From Dipetalonema caudispina (lineage: Eukaryota > Nematoda > Chromadorea > Rhabditida > Onchocercidae): a stretch of DNA of 64,000 nt. The translations under genes were made by a program, and so were the position numbers. Within the stretch, counting starts at the first letter, position 1, and each line of letters begins with the position of its first letter. The stretch spans positions 248,001-312,000 of the forward strand of contig JABVXV010000011.1 of NCBI GenBank assembly GCA_013365325.1, given 5' to 3'. Of the stretch, positions 12,957 through 27,265 are shown piece by piece. The notes beneath the pieces were generated by a model. The model saw nothing but the letters and a program-made list of their open reading frames with translations, made no database searches and was not told where the DNA came from.

Positions 12957-14091
12957 CTTAAAAGTATTGAAATTTTGAAAAATTATTCGGCTGACTTAAT
13001 CCTATATTATTAGTGACTGTTAATACTTCAAAAAAGTTTAATTCAAATTCGTAGAAATTTCTCCTTAAAGATAAAAACACCGGGAAAAATGTCCTGATAC
13101 ATTCCCGGTGCACTAATTTCTGATTGTCTAATGCCCGACATCAACAAAATTACGTACTTTTGATTAACAGTTTAACACTACTGTGTCACAACGCTCGCTC
13201 AGGCCTTCAGTGCTATGACATCACCATTAGTCAGACGTAATTGCAAGCCAATGCAGACGTATTCCAGAATCATCTGCACCGTGATATGTGCCATCTTCCT
13301 CGAGACCCGTGAATACTGCATAAAGTATTGCTAATGGAAAAAGTCAAAGGCAAGAGTTATAAACCACTCAAAACTTCTGGACGTAAGTGCAACTATTAAT
13401 CCCGATTTTTCTTAACTATCCTCAAAACACATTTATGTGGTAGCTTCACTGAAATCAAATCATTCTATTATCGATCCAATAGCTAACTGGTTCAATCCCA
13501 ATTGTTAGCCATATATGTGAACCATTCCTTTTTACTTTTGAAATTCCCACATACTCATACGAAAACACACCAGATGTTTCTTTCTGCTCTCAATGAGCGA
13601 CTTTGTTTAAAATTAAGTATTTACAACGTTATTGACTGAAAACTCGTCCACTGACGATGGGTTAAACAAAACTCCTCGACGATTGCCGATTAAATTAATT
13701 TTGTATCGCTGAAACTGGAAAATGTTATGTCGTTATGCGGCTTTTCAAATTCATTTATTGATTTTGCCTTTTCAAGTGCAATTGTGCGTTTCCTGGAAGT
13801 GTATCTTTGAAAAGACTTTCACGGTACAAAATTTTAAACTAAGCTTTTCAAGGAAGCACAAACCTATGCGGAACAGAGGCAGCATTGAATGTCCACGACA
13901 GTGCATGCATAGAAACGAATATGATTGGCAAGCATACCAATGTAAACTGTATTTTTTGATAACGACCAAATTCACCCAAATTAGTGAACAGCAATTCATC
14001 GAATTTCATCTCGAAGTGAACCTCAAATTTAAATCACTAAAAGTGTTTCTGCATGGTGGTGGCATTTCACATGCAACGATATATACATCAT

Positions 14092-14099
14092 GACGTCAC
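14092..14099. promoter_or_regulatory. CRE-like palindrome TGACGTCA
   Basis: A perfect 8-bp cAMP response element core. It lies upstream of the supported transporter exons and just downstream of the candidate first exon. An 8-mer of this kind will occur by chance in a genome, so function is only a suggestion. Confidence 0.3.
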
Positions 14100-14356
14100 A
14101 GAGCAATTTCATCCATAAACAATGATTCAGGTATAACTTATTTATAAATGGAAGAGAGGAAATTTTCAGGCATCCATTCTCTCAGAATGGAACTGCGTAA
14201 GAAAGGAATTAGGAAGAGAAGAGATGCAGAATGGAATGAGTTATCATTAGAGATACACATCTTGAGAAATGGAAAGCGGCGGCCCAGCCCATAGCCATGC
14301 ATAGGAAGAAGACACGCTTTGATAGAGGGATAGCCCGGACATAGTCCGAAGAGTAC

Positions 14357-14430
14357 CTGCCTGACTCGGTTATCTTCTGGAACACGGCATCATAACAGTT
14401 TCCATTGTTGTGAAGTAAGAGAGTGCCCAT
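14357..14430 (-). CDS. Candidate first coding exon of the SLC22 transporter
   Basis: On the minus strand an ATG at 14430 directly follows an AG and opens a frame containing CYDAVFQKITESGR, then a donor-like GTACTC at 14356-14351. The SLC22 N-terminus typically reads D-x-[IV]-[IL]-x-x-[IV]-G-x-x-G-[RW], and this piece fits most of it. If the frame is read on instead of spliced, a hydrophobic stretch follows (VFFLCMAMGWAAAFHF), which could be membrane segment 1. The exon that would join it to 12956 was not found. Base composition is richer in GC than its surroundings, as in the exons nearby. Confidence 0.3.
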
Positions 14431-15772
14431 CTATCCATCAAGACGTAAAGCGTAGTTGCAGACCTTTCACATGCTTCTTTGCTTCGTCTCTCGAAGCCTC
14501 CCGTATTGATCAACTATATTTTTTTTTTGCTGAACAGAACAAACATCATCGTACATAGAACGCATTGCATGGAACAAAAGGATATGATGCAGAATTAGCA
14601 CGCAATATTTTGCAAAAACAGTTTAATGGGGAAGAAGCCAGATGCCAGATGCTAAATAGTTAAGAAGATGAGCTATAAACGATTTACAGGGGCTATCGAT
14701 AGGTCATGGTCATTCGGTTATTCATTACTATGTCATCTATGATATCTCTCTTATACTATCAGTCCCTTTCTAACCTCTGTCCCATCACTGTTATCGATTA
14801 ATTGCTACACTAATAATTGCCATCCACGAACTTTGGGCAACACTATCCCCCAATTGCTACTCATTTATATCTTGCAAGGTGTAAGTATATATACTTCAAA
14901 TGAATTTATCTGTTGTTCTCCATAAACGTCTTTCAATATTTAAAATATGTAAAATAAAAAAATAAGACACATCGATTATTTCTACAAAACCTTGAATGTG
15001 TCTTTAAATTGTCAAACCATTCTCTTTATTGCACAAAAAATTCATCACAAATGTCTGAAAAAACAATTGCTTACAAATCACTCTGCTGTAGACTTATGGA
15101 CAGATGACATACTGGATCTGGCCGAATAGTAAATCCCGGGAATTCTGACTGATCGTTGAGTAAAATACATTAATTCATCATCCATACTTCTCTTTTCACT
15201 GTTATTCATCTTGACTCTAAAGAGAAGTAACATTACGTTGAATTTCACGTACTGAATTCATCATACAAAAATTACTATTGGAAAAGAGGGATTTGGGTAC
15301 AGGTAGAATAAGGAGGAAATGTAATAATCATCTGAAAATGTATAAAAGATGTTTCATGATAATCTCATAAGTCCCGAATCTCAAGAATGAAGATATCAAT
15401 GTATAAATGCTACCGCTCGATTCACTCAAAACGAATTCCCATCTGGTACCTATGCTTAAGACTCAAATATATTTTCTAATTAAATACAAATACCCTTCGA
15501 TTTCCTCCACTGAAAATGAAATGAACGCGTCGCGCCTTCTTCTCTTCGACATTACGTTCTCCTCCCCTTCTACAGAAGGCTTTTGAACATGAAGACAAAC
15601 CTCCTACCTCCTGTTTCACTTGGTTTTTGTTAATTGTACTTTCTATCAAGTTTCTATTCCGATTCATGCCAGCAGATAGAAAGGTTGTTTTTGGCGAAGG
15701 GGGCAGAACATCCAATAAAAAAAAAACATTGCAATACCTGTAGCTTCCTGATATCTTGTCAACATTATTTCC

Positions 15773-15792
15773 AAAAAAAAAAAAAAAAAAAA
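15773..15792 (+). repeat. Poly-A run
   Basis: An uninterrupted run of about 20 A in intergenic sequence, without a flanking element that I can recognise. Confidence 0.8.
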
Positions 15793-18182
15793 GAATGGCT
15801 TACCGAGATTTTCTGAGAAATTCGAAATAGTGATGTATCTTAACAACCACTAGAATCACTGCGAAGATTTATTATAGTGGATAGTGGATAGCACTAACAT
15901 TCATCATTATAAATGTTTCGAGACTGTTTACTATTTAAGAACCTGTGAATTACCATTTTAATGATTCACGTGGGATCGCACTACCCTACTAGAGAATTTC
16001 GAAATTATTCATGATGCATGATTCATAATTATCTATTGTAGAAAAACATATGTTGCGAACGTAAAATGTCAAGTTCATCTCCGTGTTTTTTCCGGAAATA
16101 TGAATATGTATTTTACAGTCTTCTAACACCTATTAATATGGGCAATTCTTTTAAAAAAATCAGGATTTGTAATAGTTAGCCGAAAAACTCGTATCTGGAA
16201 TCAATCTGGTGAAAAAGAAAAAAAGAATTGTAAGAAGTTGCGATTATAGCAAATAAAAGCATGATTATTCATGTACTAGGAACCTTATGGCATTTTGTCT
16301 GAAAAAGAACAGTAAAGACGATAGATTATGGGCCATATAATGCGCAAAAGATTGAAAAACAAACTAGATAATTGCGACATGTGCCAATATTGCAGAGATT
16401 GAAAGTACATCAAAGATACGGGGAAACAACCGGTGATTTGCATTGTGATGTTCAACTTTCCGGAAGAAAATGTTCGATATAAACTCAAGCAATTGGGACT
16501 GTCGGATAGAAGCCGGTAACACTTTTTTTTAATGATTTCATCTACATAAGATCAATTATGACAACTAAAGCTGAATTATCTAACATGGAACAAGTTGATT
16601 TTACAGTGATTTCACGTCATACATTTAAAGACGAAAAAAAGATACGAAAAGATACTGTGTTCAAAATGGTCTGTTCGGGAAAAATTGCAAAATATCTTTT
16701 ATTAAAAGTAGCATTTCCTTTCTGCTAACTTGCTAAAAATGTCCAAGTGCAGAAGGAGGCAAAATAAAGCGATTTTGGCACAAAAATAGCTTCGATGACA
16801 GTTTTCTTCATTTGTGAACAATCAAATAGCTTACTTTGACTTAATTTGAGTTTGCTTATTTCAATATGTTTATCAAAGTTGAATGGTCCAAACAACCAAT
16901 AGCCAAATTAGGCGATCGCTGAAAATATTTCATTCGTACTACGGAGGATTTCTTATTATTTTTCAAAGAGAAATAATATAAAACTTTATAAAACTTATTC
17001 TGGTCTCTAATTGCTAACAGGAGAATCAAGCGATAAACTTGAGATGTCGATAACATTCTTGAAAGAACTAAATTTTTTTTCTGGAAATAATTCTGCAGCA
17101 AACGGCATTGGCAGCAGCTTGCAGCTTGCACCAAAACGTATTGTTATGCAATCGGAGAAGCGTCGTATCCCATTCATAATGATACTGTAGTTGGTAACCA
17201 GTTTTTGTTTCTGGTTGTAATTTGGAATGCGTAATGTAAAATAAAATTTTTGAAAAAGAAGGAAGAAGATAATCTTATATATCACAGATGAAGACGCTAA
17301 AATACTTGAGAAGCTGGAAAAGTTAATTCTATTATGATCATATCCTAAACTATTTTAGTACCTATTGTTAAATTAAAAAAAGCCATGTCTGTGAGTAGGT
17401 CTTTCGTGGAAACAAAAATATTTCCTTTATTAGAAGAAATATACACTGGAGAAACGAATAGTTTTTGACAAAACAACAAATGGACTGGCCGGAGTCTATT
17501 TCACTCTTTCGAGTCGAGACGTAAAAAAATCGAACTTCATTCATCATTAGCTTGAAGTTGTGCAAATTCAAGTTGATCATTTGATGAATAACACTAACTG
17601 ATGAATTTGCGCATCCTTTGCAACATTATTGGCTAATGCAATCATGTAGAATAGAGCAATTCGTAATGAACAGACTCTGTCAACCAAAAAATGTACCTGA
17701 ACCTACCACTTATTTAATGACTTTTCGGACCATGCTTCGTTATATCAAAAACCACTGCCCTTAATCTTGACAGAATTTATTTTTATTGCAATTTTGAGCC
17801 ACTTGGTTTTTCCCATCATCAGTTAGTAGTAATGATAGTTCATGATGTAATATTCTTGCACCGCTCCAGTTTTCAATGAAAAGGTTTCGTTTATTTATCA
17901 CTTATAATGTATAGCATGGCGAAATAAGTGAAATAATATGTGTCAGATTCACAATTCTATTTCTTCGCGTTATAAAATTTGTCCAATAACCATAAAATTT
18001 GAAGATGTAACGATTTCTTGCTTACATATTTCTATTTTATTGTAACTATTACCTTAACTTAAAAACGAAATATTGCAGACATCCTTCTTAAACAAAATTT
18101 GTTTGATAAAAACAAATTTTTAACATAAATGCTCTTTGAGCAGTATCATCATATAATTCTTCCATAAGTACGAGAAGTAAGT

Positions 18183-21100
18183 TTATTCGATATCGTTGTC
18201 ATCAATAAAGTTATGATCTGCTTTCTTTTGTGGAGTCACATGGCAAAAAGGGCAGGCACCAGTCTTGAGGCATGCCATTTCGAAGTCATCCGCATGAAAC
18301 ATCTGGAAAAAAAGAACCGATAGCCATCACAATTTCAATATTGGAAATATGTTTGCTTATATCCCTAGTACTGTGACGGAGTTATCCAATTATTTGAGAA
18401 GGAATTGATATCTGGGCATGTTCACGTAACTTTTCGATGAATGTTTTTCAGGAAAATATCAGTTTTCTCTATTTGCTATATGTGGACTAATTTTAGATCG
18501 CCGGCAAGTGATCTAAAATTTCCAGATAATTTTTGATTAACAGCAATGTGTGTAATGAAGATGAAAATGTGAAACAGCCAGTATGAGGACATTACTATAG
18601 ATAAATAAAATAAGAAAGACGGAAAAATTCGCTTTCAAAAATAATTTATACTTTCAGTAATTCTGGGAAGTTCAAGTTTTGAGATTAAAAATAAACCATA
18701 AATTTGACATAAGAAGTTGAATGAAATTAACTGCTAAGCAAGAATGAGTTATCAAATTTTGAGTGAAAAAAATGTGCATAAATAAAAGAACAAACACGAT
18801 AACAAGAACTGCACTGAGTTATTGAGATTTCTGGTATTACATTGTAATAAAAACGGGTAACGAATGGTGGCGGCCATTCAGCAATTATAACCTGCTGCTT
18901 TTCCAACTTAAGCAACGTCTCACGATCTGCCACAATTTTGCCAGTTTTCTGGTTCATCTGAATGTTTTTATTTCAGCTGATAGGGAACCTATTTAAAGAA
19001 GTCACATCAGAATAAACGTCAAATATTAGAAGTGGTGTAAAAACTTTGGGTGGCGCAAAAAGCCAGACAAAACCGAGTACGGATCTCTGAAATGAGATTC
19101 ACGACATCAGTAACTTGGCCACTTATTTCAATCAATGTATGCTAAGACCAATGAAAAATTCCTTTTTCGAACCAACCTGTTCCCGTAAAGGATTTTCAAT
19201 CTGACCAAGAGGGGATTCAGCATTGATCAGCTGTCGAGCTTCTTCCAAATTTATATCATCGCTCACAACAAATTCTACAAGGGGTAGAACTTCTGCAAAA
19301 ACTATTTTAATAAATATCGTCGATAAAAATTAGTGGGTATAGTTAACAACTTTCTCATAATGACGCAAAAAAATAAGTCATTTATGTGCCTTGGAACTTT
19401 TGCTAGACTTACAAAGTTCCATTTCTTTTGCAGAGATTTTTCTCTGTCAAAGGTTGTTTCAAGCGTGAATACATCATAAAGTGTGCAGTAAGATTTCAAA
19501 AGATCACAAACTCCCTTATTTACTATTCCTCAAATTACGATCACCATCGATAATGCTTGGGAATATGACGAATCATCCACAAATACTTACCAAATGATAC
19601 AAACGATAAAATAAACGGAGTTTTGCAATGTATGCATTCATTAGTGCCAACGAGAGGATTAGAGATACCACATCTGAAATAAATTTGCTTGTTAAGAGTA
19701 ACAAAAATCCGATTAATATTTCACAACTAATATACTCCGAAGTTTGCGTAATTCTAGTTGGAATTGTTATAAGGTATAACATATATGCCATATTTAAAAT
19801 ATAATAATGCTATGAAACTTTTGCAGCACCCACCTATAACACATTGGTAGCAATTCTTCTGCATCGGTAAAGGGTTTCGATCGAATCATTAGAGCATCTG
19901 TTTCAATAAGCTTTTCAAAACGACGTGGAGTTTTCAAATAACTCAGTTGTTCTAAAGCATATCGTGCTAATTTGTAGGCACCCAATACTTGACCTTGCTT
20001 CATTAAAGTGTATAATATGCTCCTGAAACAAGTATTATTGTGTTCCCACATTTGTTCCTACATTTAAATATTACCTCTACTGCACGTAATTATTTTTCGG
20101 AATTTTTTAAATATATTTCCAAATAAAAAAGAAATTAAGAATCAAACTGCTTATAGAGCAATACACAGATGTTTAGTAATGTCAACTAACGGCACAACTG
20201 AGAAACTTAAACATATCTGACACTTAAACACATTGCGTCTAAGAGTGTATTCGAAACAAAATATCCCTACCAATTTTATCCTTAAAATTAATTTATAAAG
20301 AGAGTTACACTCGTGATATTTTGTAAATGTCCTTTTGAAAAGCCAAATAACGAGCAATATTGATTAGAGCATTGGCTGGGCAGCTCGTAAAAGGTTCAGC
20401 CTATAAAATGCGTTCTTCATGAGCGCAAATTAGAGAAATTAGAGGAACAATTTTTTTAATTGAATCCATACACGTTGTCATTATCAATTGTCAATTGTTA
20501 CAGTTCGGAATTTTCGACTTCATTTTCAGAATGCTCTTTTCACAACAGATTGTTCTTGGAAGAATTATAAATATATTTTTGTATTTTTTTTAAATAACAA
20601 CTCAAATCCAAACTTGGTAATTATTAGTTCATGTTAATCATTACCAGATATTTATGAATGACATCGAAGGCATAGTAGCAATTCGCTTTATTATTAAAAT
20701 CCAAAAATTTTTCATTGAATTCAGGATCTCCGTTATACCGTTCCAGATATTGCATGCTTAACATCCAGTTGTAATAGGCTGCATCTACGAAACGGTTCTC
20801 TCTAACAGCATTTTCCATTAATTGTTCTAAAACTTGTAATGCTTCCACATCATGCCCAGCCATATGATAAGCTGCAAAATATAAACTTGTCATCATTTCT
20901 TGTGCAGATGGAAAAAATGACATTCAATATTAAGTAATAACATTATGAAAGAAAACTTCATGAAGTACAGACCTTTTTGAGCCTCATCAAAAAGATCTTT
21001 TTCTGCTAACCATCGTGCATAAGGCAGATAAACTTCTTTGTTATATTGTTGGTATTTTGCTGCTACTAAAAATGCCTAAAAAATGGACTTATTATTTCGA

Positions 21101-24100
21101 ATTTTATTTTTTTAAATATGGAACTAAAAGAACATAATGAGATAGAAAAATTAGAACATTTAAGAAATTTATAAATCGCAAATAGAAATTTACATCATTC
21201 CATAACGCCGCATCGACATGCATGTTTATTAAAGCACGAATATCATTGATTGATTGGAATAAATGAGAAGCAAGAGTGTATTCTTCTTTTTTTGCCAAGT
21301 AATTTCCAATGGTGCGCAATACATCAACATTGCTTCGGTCAATACGATGTGCGAGATTGATCAACCTAAGAAGTACTTGCTTGTATTCTGAATACAGATT
21401 ATGTAGAAGAGGAAAAGGGAAAGAAAGGTAACAATTTGATTATGCAAACGCTCATCTCCCGAATAAAAAGATAAAAAGTTAACATGTCAATCCAATCGTT
21501 TTTGATCATAAGATTAACTGCTTTATCGTAATCGCCTGATGCCACAAACATTTCGGCTGCGATTTTGGGTTCATTTGAATTCTGTGCCCAATCAGCACGC
21601 CTTCGCAATAGAGCTTTTCGAGTTTCTCCAGAAGCAGACAATAACAGTTCCTGGATGTGGATATTTCGGTATCAGGAAAAAGAGAGGTTGTAACCTTTTG
21701 TGAGCACCGAAAAATGATAGTTTTACAAAATGAAGAACTAGACGGATGATGAAACCAAGTAAAAGATATAAATATATTGGAAAGTCAAGATAGCACCTTC
21801 CCCACATTCATAAAATATTGTAGAAAATGAAAATGAAAATCAGGCTATGCAAGTTAGACATCAATTTATCTTCCAACCTGAGCCTGATCAAACATGCGCA
21901 AATCTGTGAACATTTCCAGTGTTTTTTGTTCACATCCGGTTTTTTGGAACAATATCGCTGCTTCGCGATATCTGCCTTCATAAGCTTTTATACATCCAAG
22001 CATTAGTTCCTTTTTCGCATCGCTTTTGATCATATCCTAGAATCCAAACCAAATTAAAGCAATTCTTTGGCAGATCAAAATATAAGACAAAACTACAGAA
22101 CTTGGTATACCTGAATAAATAAATAGATATAAAAATTTTATTTCCTATACCTTGATTTCCGAGACTAATTGAAGGTAACGTGCATCTTTAATCCTATGAA
22201 AAGCTTTTTGCGCAATATCGAGTTGGAAGTTATGTAAAGCATCATGACCAAGAACTTCCCAGTCACCTTCTGTTACACCTAATGATGCCAAATCGTACGC
22301 TTCTCTAAAAAGATGACAGAATTGTACCAATCATCCATTGTTGCATTCTGTCCTTTTATATTCAACGAAATGAACTCAAAATTTTTGATAACTAGGCGAA
22401 GAAAATTCTCACTTGTACATTTTCTGTTCAAGATATTGATATAACTGATTGGACAAAGGCACCTCCACTGCAATCATGGCAAACATATGCAAGCAGAAGA
22501 CACGCTTTCCCGAAAATCCAACAACAAAGCCCCAAAAGAATTCATTATTTTTAATTAACTAATTTCCATGAAAAAAGACAAAAAAAGCAAGATTGAACAA
22601 ATTCTTCAACATTAGACGGTGTAATAAAAAACCGAATTTTTTTTATTTTTTATTTTTTTGAGGTCATACTTGCATTCTTTGTTGATGTGAAGAGAAATTG
22701 TCAGCTTTAATACTTAGTGCGCCACCACCTGAGTAACACAAAAGATTCTCTTGATCAGCGTTCCAAGCAACACTGTTACATGAGGGCTCCTATAAAAACT
22801 TGTCAATTTCTCATGCTACAAATTATAAAATCCAATTTTGCTACAAAAATTATTACGCCTAACTTGAAATAGAAGCTGTTTAGTTTTGACATCAAAAGTC
22901 GTACAGACTCCGGTTTCGTCGACGATTGCAAGCTTTCCTCTGAAATTCACGATTAATTGCATTATTCAGAGTTCCTCTTCGTTCAATAATGCTTTCGAAC
23001 AGAAAAAAACATCTTAAAAAAGTATGAAATATCATCGAATAACTGAACAACATTGAACAGCATTGTTGTAGCAAAAAGAAAAAAACATACCTCAAATGAC
23101 TGATGTCAAGGCATCTGATAGCACTTTTTAAACGCAGTATCTCTGTTATGAACGGATTATCCACAAAGATCTTACATACCTAAATCTTTCATCTTTTATC
23201 AGATGGAAGTATTTTCCAAACGATTTAGACACATACGGCAAATTTTTGTAAATTCCTCGATAAAACTAGCAAAGATGTTTTTAGATTACATAAACTTACA
23301 GCTCCATTCCGCAAACCGATTAGTATGGCTTCTCCTCCCGGTGGTCCACCAACGACTTTTATATAACGTATCAGAGATTCAAGAAGCCATTCCCGTTGTT
23401 TAAGCCCTTTATGGTCGTAGCATTGCAAGCGTCGTTCCTGGCACAGTATCAGATGGTGCGCGCAGATCACCTACATAAGATATAAAACATTAGTGAACAG
23501 CTATATTTTATAGAAACATCCTATCTTTTCAGCTTTACGATACTGTATCAGGAAAGAATCGTACGGTACTTACAAGTAGTGAACATTCGAAAGCACGGTT
23601 TATTTTCTCAACCAATTTATATTCCAGTTGTCCATCATCGCGTTCCACGATAAGGCGGTAGATTTCAATACGATCGGTGAGCTGCACCTAAAATAAACTT
23701 TCATCAGTATGTATTCGGTAAAATGCAGATTTAAAAAAAATTATGTTGTCAAACAGCATGTTCAAATCTTTCATTTACCGCTTACCTGTCAAACTGAAAT
23801 CCAACACTTCTGGATAAAATGATCACATTCCAAATATCTTCATAATAAAAAATAAAACCCACTGCTAGTCGATTATAGTACACAGCCACTTTGCGAACTA
23901 AGTCATTACAGTAAATTCTGATGGATGTTTGATTTGCAAGATGTTGTACGACCACTTCGGTCATATTTTCGCGGTAAGCATATCGCTCCTAAAATATGAT
24001 TCTCCGAATCGTTATCAATAAATGCAAACATTTTTAATCGAATAAGCACACAGTGTTTAAAGTAAATTTTATAAGTAAATTAGGAGTGTTTTTTTTATAA

Positions 24101-27005
24101 CTTACTTTATGCAATCCGTGAACTGTGCTAAACATTAACTGGTAGCATGCTAATGTACCGTCCACGCAACCAACTGCAAATAGCTTCTTTAATTCTGCTA
24201 CATCATATGTATGGAAAGTTCAAGATGATTAAGACTGACCAACAATTGCGTTTGTATTTGGTCTAGCTTTAACGGTCCATACCCACGTATCCATCTGAGC
24301 AACTGTACCCAACGTTGTTCCTACAGTAGTTACCGATTTCATATATGATAAAAAACTGCACTGGTTCAAAAATCAAAAGTAAATAATTATGGTATCATTT
24401 GTTAATGTAAAACGTAGTGGTCATCATAGTTTAATGAAAGAGCAAATAGTTTTATACAAACCTTCACGACTATAAAGGGTGACCTGACGATTGGAGCCAC
24501 ACATTATTAGGAACTGGCCATAGTTGAAAAATTCAACTGCTGTAGGATCATAGCCAAGTTTTTTGTCTTCTCGGATAAGCTGAAGCCAAATAACAGCAAT
24601 TTATTTCCAGAATTTGAATTTCAATTATAAAAGAAAAGCTTTGCAAAGTAAAGTGGCAGCATACGATAAAAAAACTTCAAGCATAACTATCATGCTTAAA
24701 GCTGAATGATCTCAATAAATTTAGAAAACAGGAAAGCACAGAATAATTTGATAGGATAATATTTCCGACCTGATTTCCCTCCAAATCGTAAAATGCAGCT
24801 GTTTGCCCCCAGTCTACCAATACCAAAAGTTCACCAAAAGTACTAAAAATGATAGAAGCATTTTATGCTCTTAAATTCCCTCTCGTGAAATATTCATTAA
24901 ACAATCATCTTCAATGTGCTTAAGAAAAAGTTTTAAAATCGGTATTTTTATTTAATTTTCTGGCCACAATAAAATTTGTGCAAAGAAAACGATGTGCAAT
25001 TGAAAAGGAAGAAAAAAAAAACAACAATTTACCTTCTATGAATGTTGACATCAGACTGCCATAAAGCATCCCTACAAATAAGCTTTCATTTGTTGAAGAA
25101 TTTTTAAGCAAGATATACAAATAAAAAAGCTCGAGAGGAACTCACGCAGTGCTTCGAGCTGCCCCAAAAGCAATCGCCCAAACAGGTTCACCAGAAGGTC
25201 GTTCAATTTTTTTTATTTCTATATTATTCTGAAAGATAAACTAAGATAGTACATGAAAAGATAGACATTTTGTGTCGTTGTAACAAAAACTTACTTTGAA
25301 CTTCCGTTATTTATGAATGATATTGCATAAAATGAATTTTTATGCTTTTTTCTAACTAACTTTACATACGTTCCATATTGTACCGTATTTAATCCTTTGT
25401 GCTTTACATAGTAACGCTGTACGTACGGATGTTTCTGCATAAAGGCACAAGCAAGAAAGGTAAATTCAGGAGTGTAAATTCAAAGATGGAAATCAAGAAG
25501 ACAAAACATGAAAAGTAGAGTGGACAAAAATCTGTGCCAGTAACGAATGTCTTTGCCCGGTACAATTGAAAAAATAAAGAGGAATAAAAGCATAGATGAC
25601 CGTAGTGGAACATAGAGAAACAGTGCCGTCGAACATTCCAATAGCATAAAGTTGACCATCACAACTCCATGCGCAGCAAACGCATCTGCTTGATGTTCGT
25701 TGTTTGCTAACACTTTTCTCCAATTGAGTCCATATCCCTAGAGATATTTTTTTGGTTCTACTCATGAATTAATTAAGGATAAAGCTTTTATAACTCGAAT
25801 TACTTATAAATTTTAATAGTCTTGTCTTTAAATTCAACTTTTGAAGTTATCGAATTTGTTCAATGGAAATTTCATTTATTAGGATGTGTCATATTGATTT
25901 CCGAGCTATAATTATGGAATAATATGTTAAACATAGATGGTTATTCTTCTTATTAAACAACGAAAAATAATACAAATTCTTACCGAAATCATTAACTGCA
26001 CAACTAAGCAAAAAGCATGTTGTAGGACTAAAAGCAAGGCACTGGATTGCTTCATTGTGTCTAAAAATGATCTGTCTAATAAGAATAAAAAACATCAAAT
26101 GTTCCTTAAATGTCAAATTAATAGAGGTCTGTCATTTACATCTGGACTGTATCTGCATCATAAAATTTCGACGAAAGCATCATTTTGAGATTTATGCTGG
26201 TATATTGAAACATTGCGCAAGAATATTAAAAATTTGAAATGTGAAGGATCCGAATGACTTTTTTCAGCATCTAAAAATACGGCTTGATATGTAAACGAAA
26301 CGAAATTAAGAATACTTAATTATCGCTGTATAAATGGCACATAATCGGTGCTAATTACAGTGTTTTGATAGAGAATGATGATGTAATATGAGATACTAAG
26401 TCTCATACAATATTTCATTGTGATGCACAATCCAGTGCTTACAGCGACGGGCAGACTATTCAACTAGGATACCAACATGGCAGGATTCTACATCAAATAT
26501 AAATGAAAAGCAAAAGTAAATCATTATTGAAGCATCAGATGGCGATTTCTAGAAAGAAAAAGATACGCATATTTAAGCGTTCCTTCATGCTGTTCTGTCC
26601 ATATAATAACGGAACGATCGGCTGAACCGGATGCAAAATTTTCGCCGTTATATGAAAATGCAACGGCATACACGAGATCTTTATGACCTGTAAAAAAGAA
26701 ATAAAGTTACCTTCTCTGACAATTTTGCGTTAATAGGACTAAAATTCAGAAGATACTGGACCTTTCAAGGACTGCAACAATGTGCCGTCTGTACCATCAT
26801 AAATCAAAACTTTCGTATCAGCTGCAACAAGCAATTCTGACCCATCTGGTTTGAAAGCCAAATCATAAACGCAGCACCTAAAATTTCTTTATGACGCAAC
26901 AAAATTATTAGTGGAAAAACAGGCTTACTTATATAATTGTGGGCTAAAGGCTCTGTAGGATAAAATCTTATCGATAGTAGTTTTGGTCATTACCAGAGTT
27001 CCCAT
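18183..27005 (-). CDS. daf-10: Intraflagellar transport protein IFT122 (IFT-A)
   Basis: Core subunit of the IFT-A complex, needed for retrograde transport in cilia and for delivery of membrane receptors; in nematodes it acts in ciliated sensory neurons. Many short exons on the minus strand. The N-terminus begins [10 protein letters not shown]; after the junction at 26929/26877 the frame reads [12 protein letters not shown], then [18 protein letters not shown] and [13 protein letters not shown], and the next exons read [13 protein letters not shown] and [17 protein letters not shown], all closely like mammalian IFT122. Further WD40 pieces follow to about 22600, then helical TPR-like repeats (for example [19 protein letters not shown] near 21540). 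The C-terminal exons carry [22 protein letters not shown] and, last, CSSCYR joined to [15 protein letters not shown], so paired CxxC zinc-binding modules close the protein. The last exon is 18302-18183. The start at 27005 is the first Met of that frame that fits; a Met five codons later is possible. I did not count the full length. Confidence 0.93.
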
Positions 27006-27253
27006 ATCGAGATTTCGTGCGAATAAAGAGAAATAATGTCGCCTTTTATCTAGGCTTTCAACACTTGGCTCTATTTCATTTAGCGCGACGTTGATTTGAA
27101 AAGCGAAGCAAAGAAGGACCAGAGCAGCTAACTGCTTGTGCTCAAGGATAACTTGTGTCTGCGTTTTCCGTAAATTCATAAAAAACAAAAAGCATCGAAG
27201 TTCAGAAATAGCGTAAGGCACTTAGTGGTCGAGGATTCTGGAGAAGTATTCCT

Positions 27254-27265
27254 GTTACTGGTAAC
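27254..27265. promoter_or_regulatory. X-box-like inverted repeat upstream of daf-10
   Basis: GTTAC TG GTAAC is a perfect 5-bp inverted repeat with a 2-base spacer, about 250 bases upstream of the daf-10 start. Nematode ciliary genes, including daf-10 in Caenorhabditis, are driven by RFX factor DAF-19 through an X-box of the form GTTNCC-N2-GGNAAC. The half-sites here are one base shorter than that consensus, so this is a candidate only. Confidence 0.35.

Larger units (their letters stand above)
12957..18182. other. Long intergenic stretch between transporter and daf-10
   Basis: Mostly AT-rich without supported genes. It should contain the missing 5' exon or exons of the transporter and the 3' UTR of daf-10. 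Two GC-richer islands stand out: 13200-13320, which is open in more than one frame, and 14277-14430, a candidate first exon. A 7-bp hairpin with a 3-base loop lies at 14174-14190 (CCATTCT CTC AGAATGG). I see nothing in 15000-18182 beyond homopolymer runs. Confidence 0.5.

Noticed and set aside
13481..13510. B-box-like GGTTCAATCCC on the plus strand
   Set aside because: No T-stem pairing and no cloverleaf upstream.
13722..14093. 123-codon plus-strand frame
   Set aside because: No recognisable domain, no sensible splice context, and an equally open minus-strand shadow.
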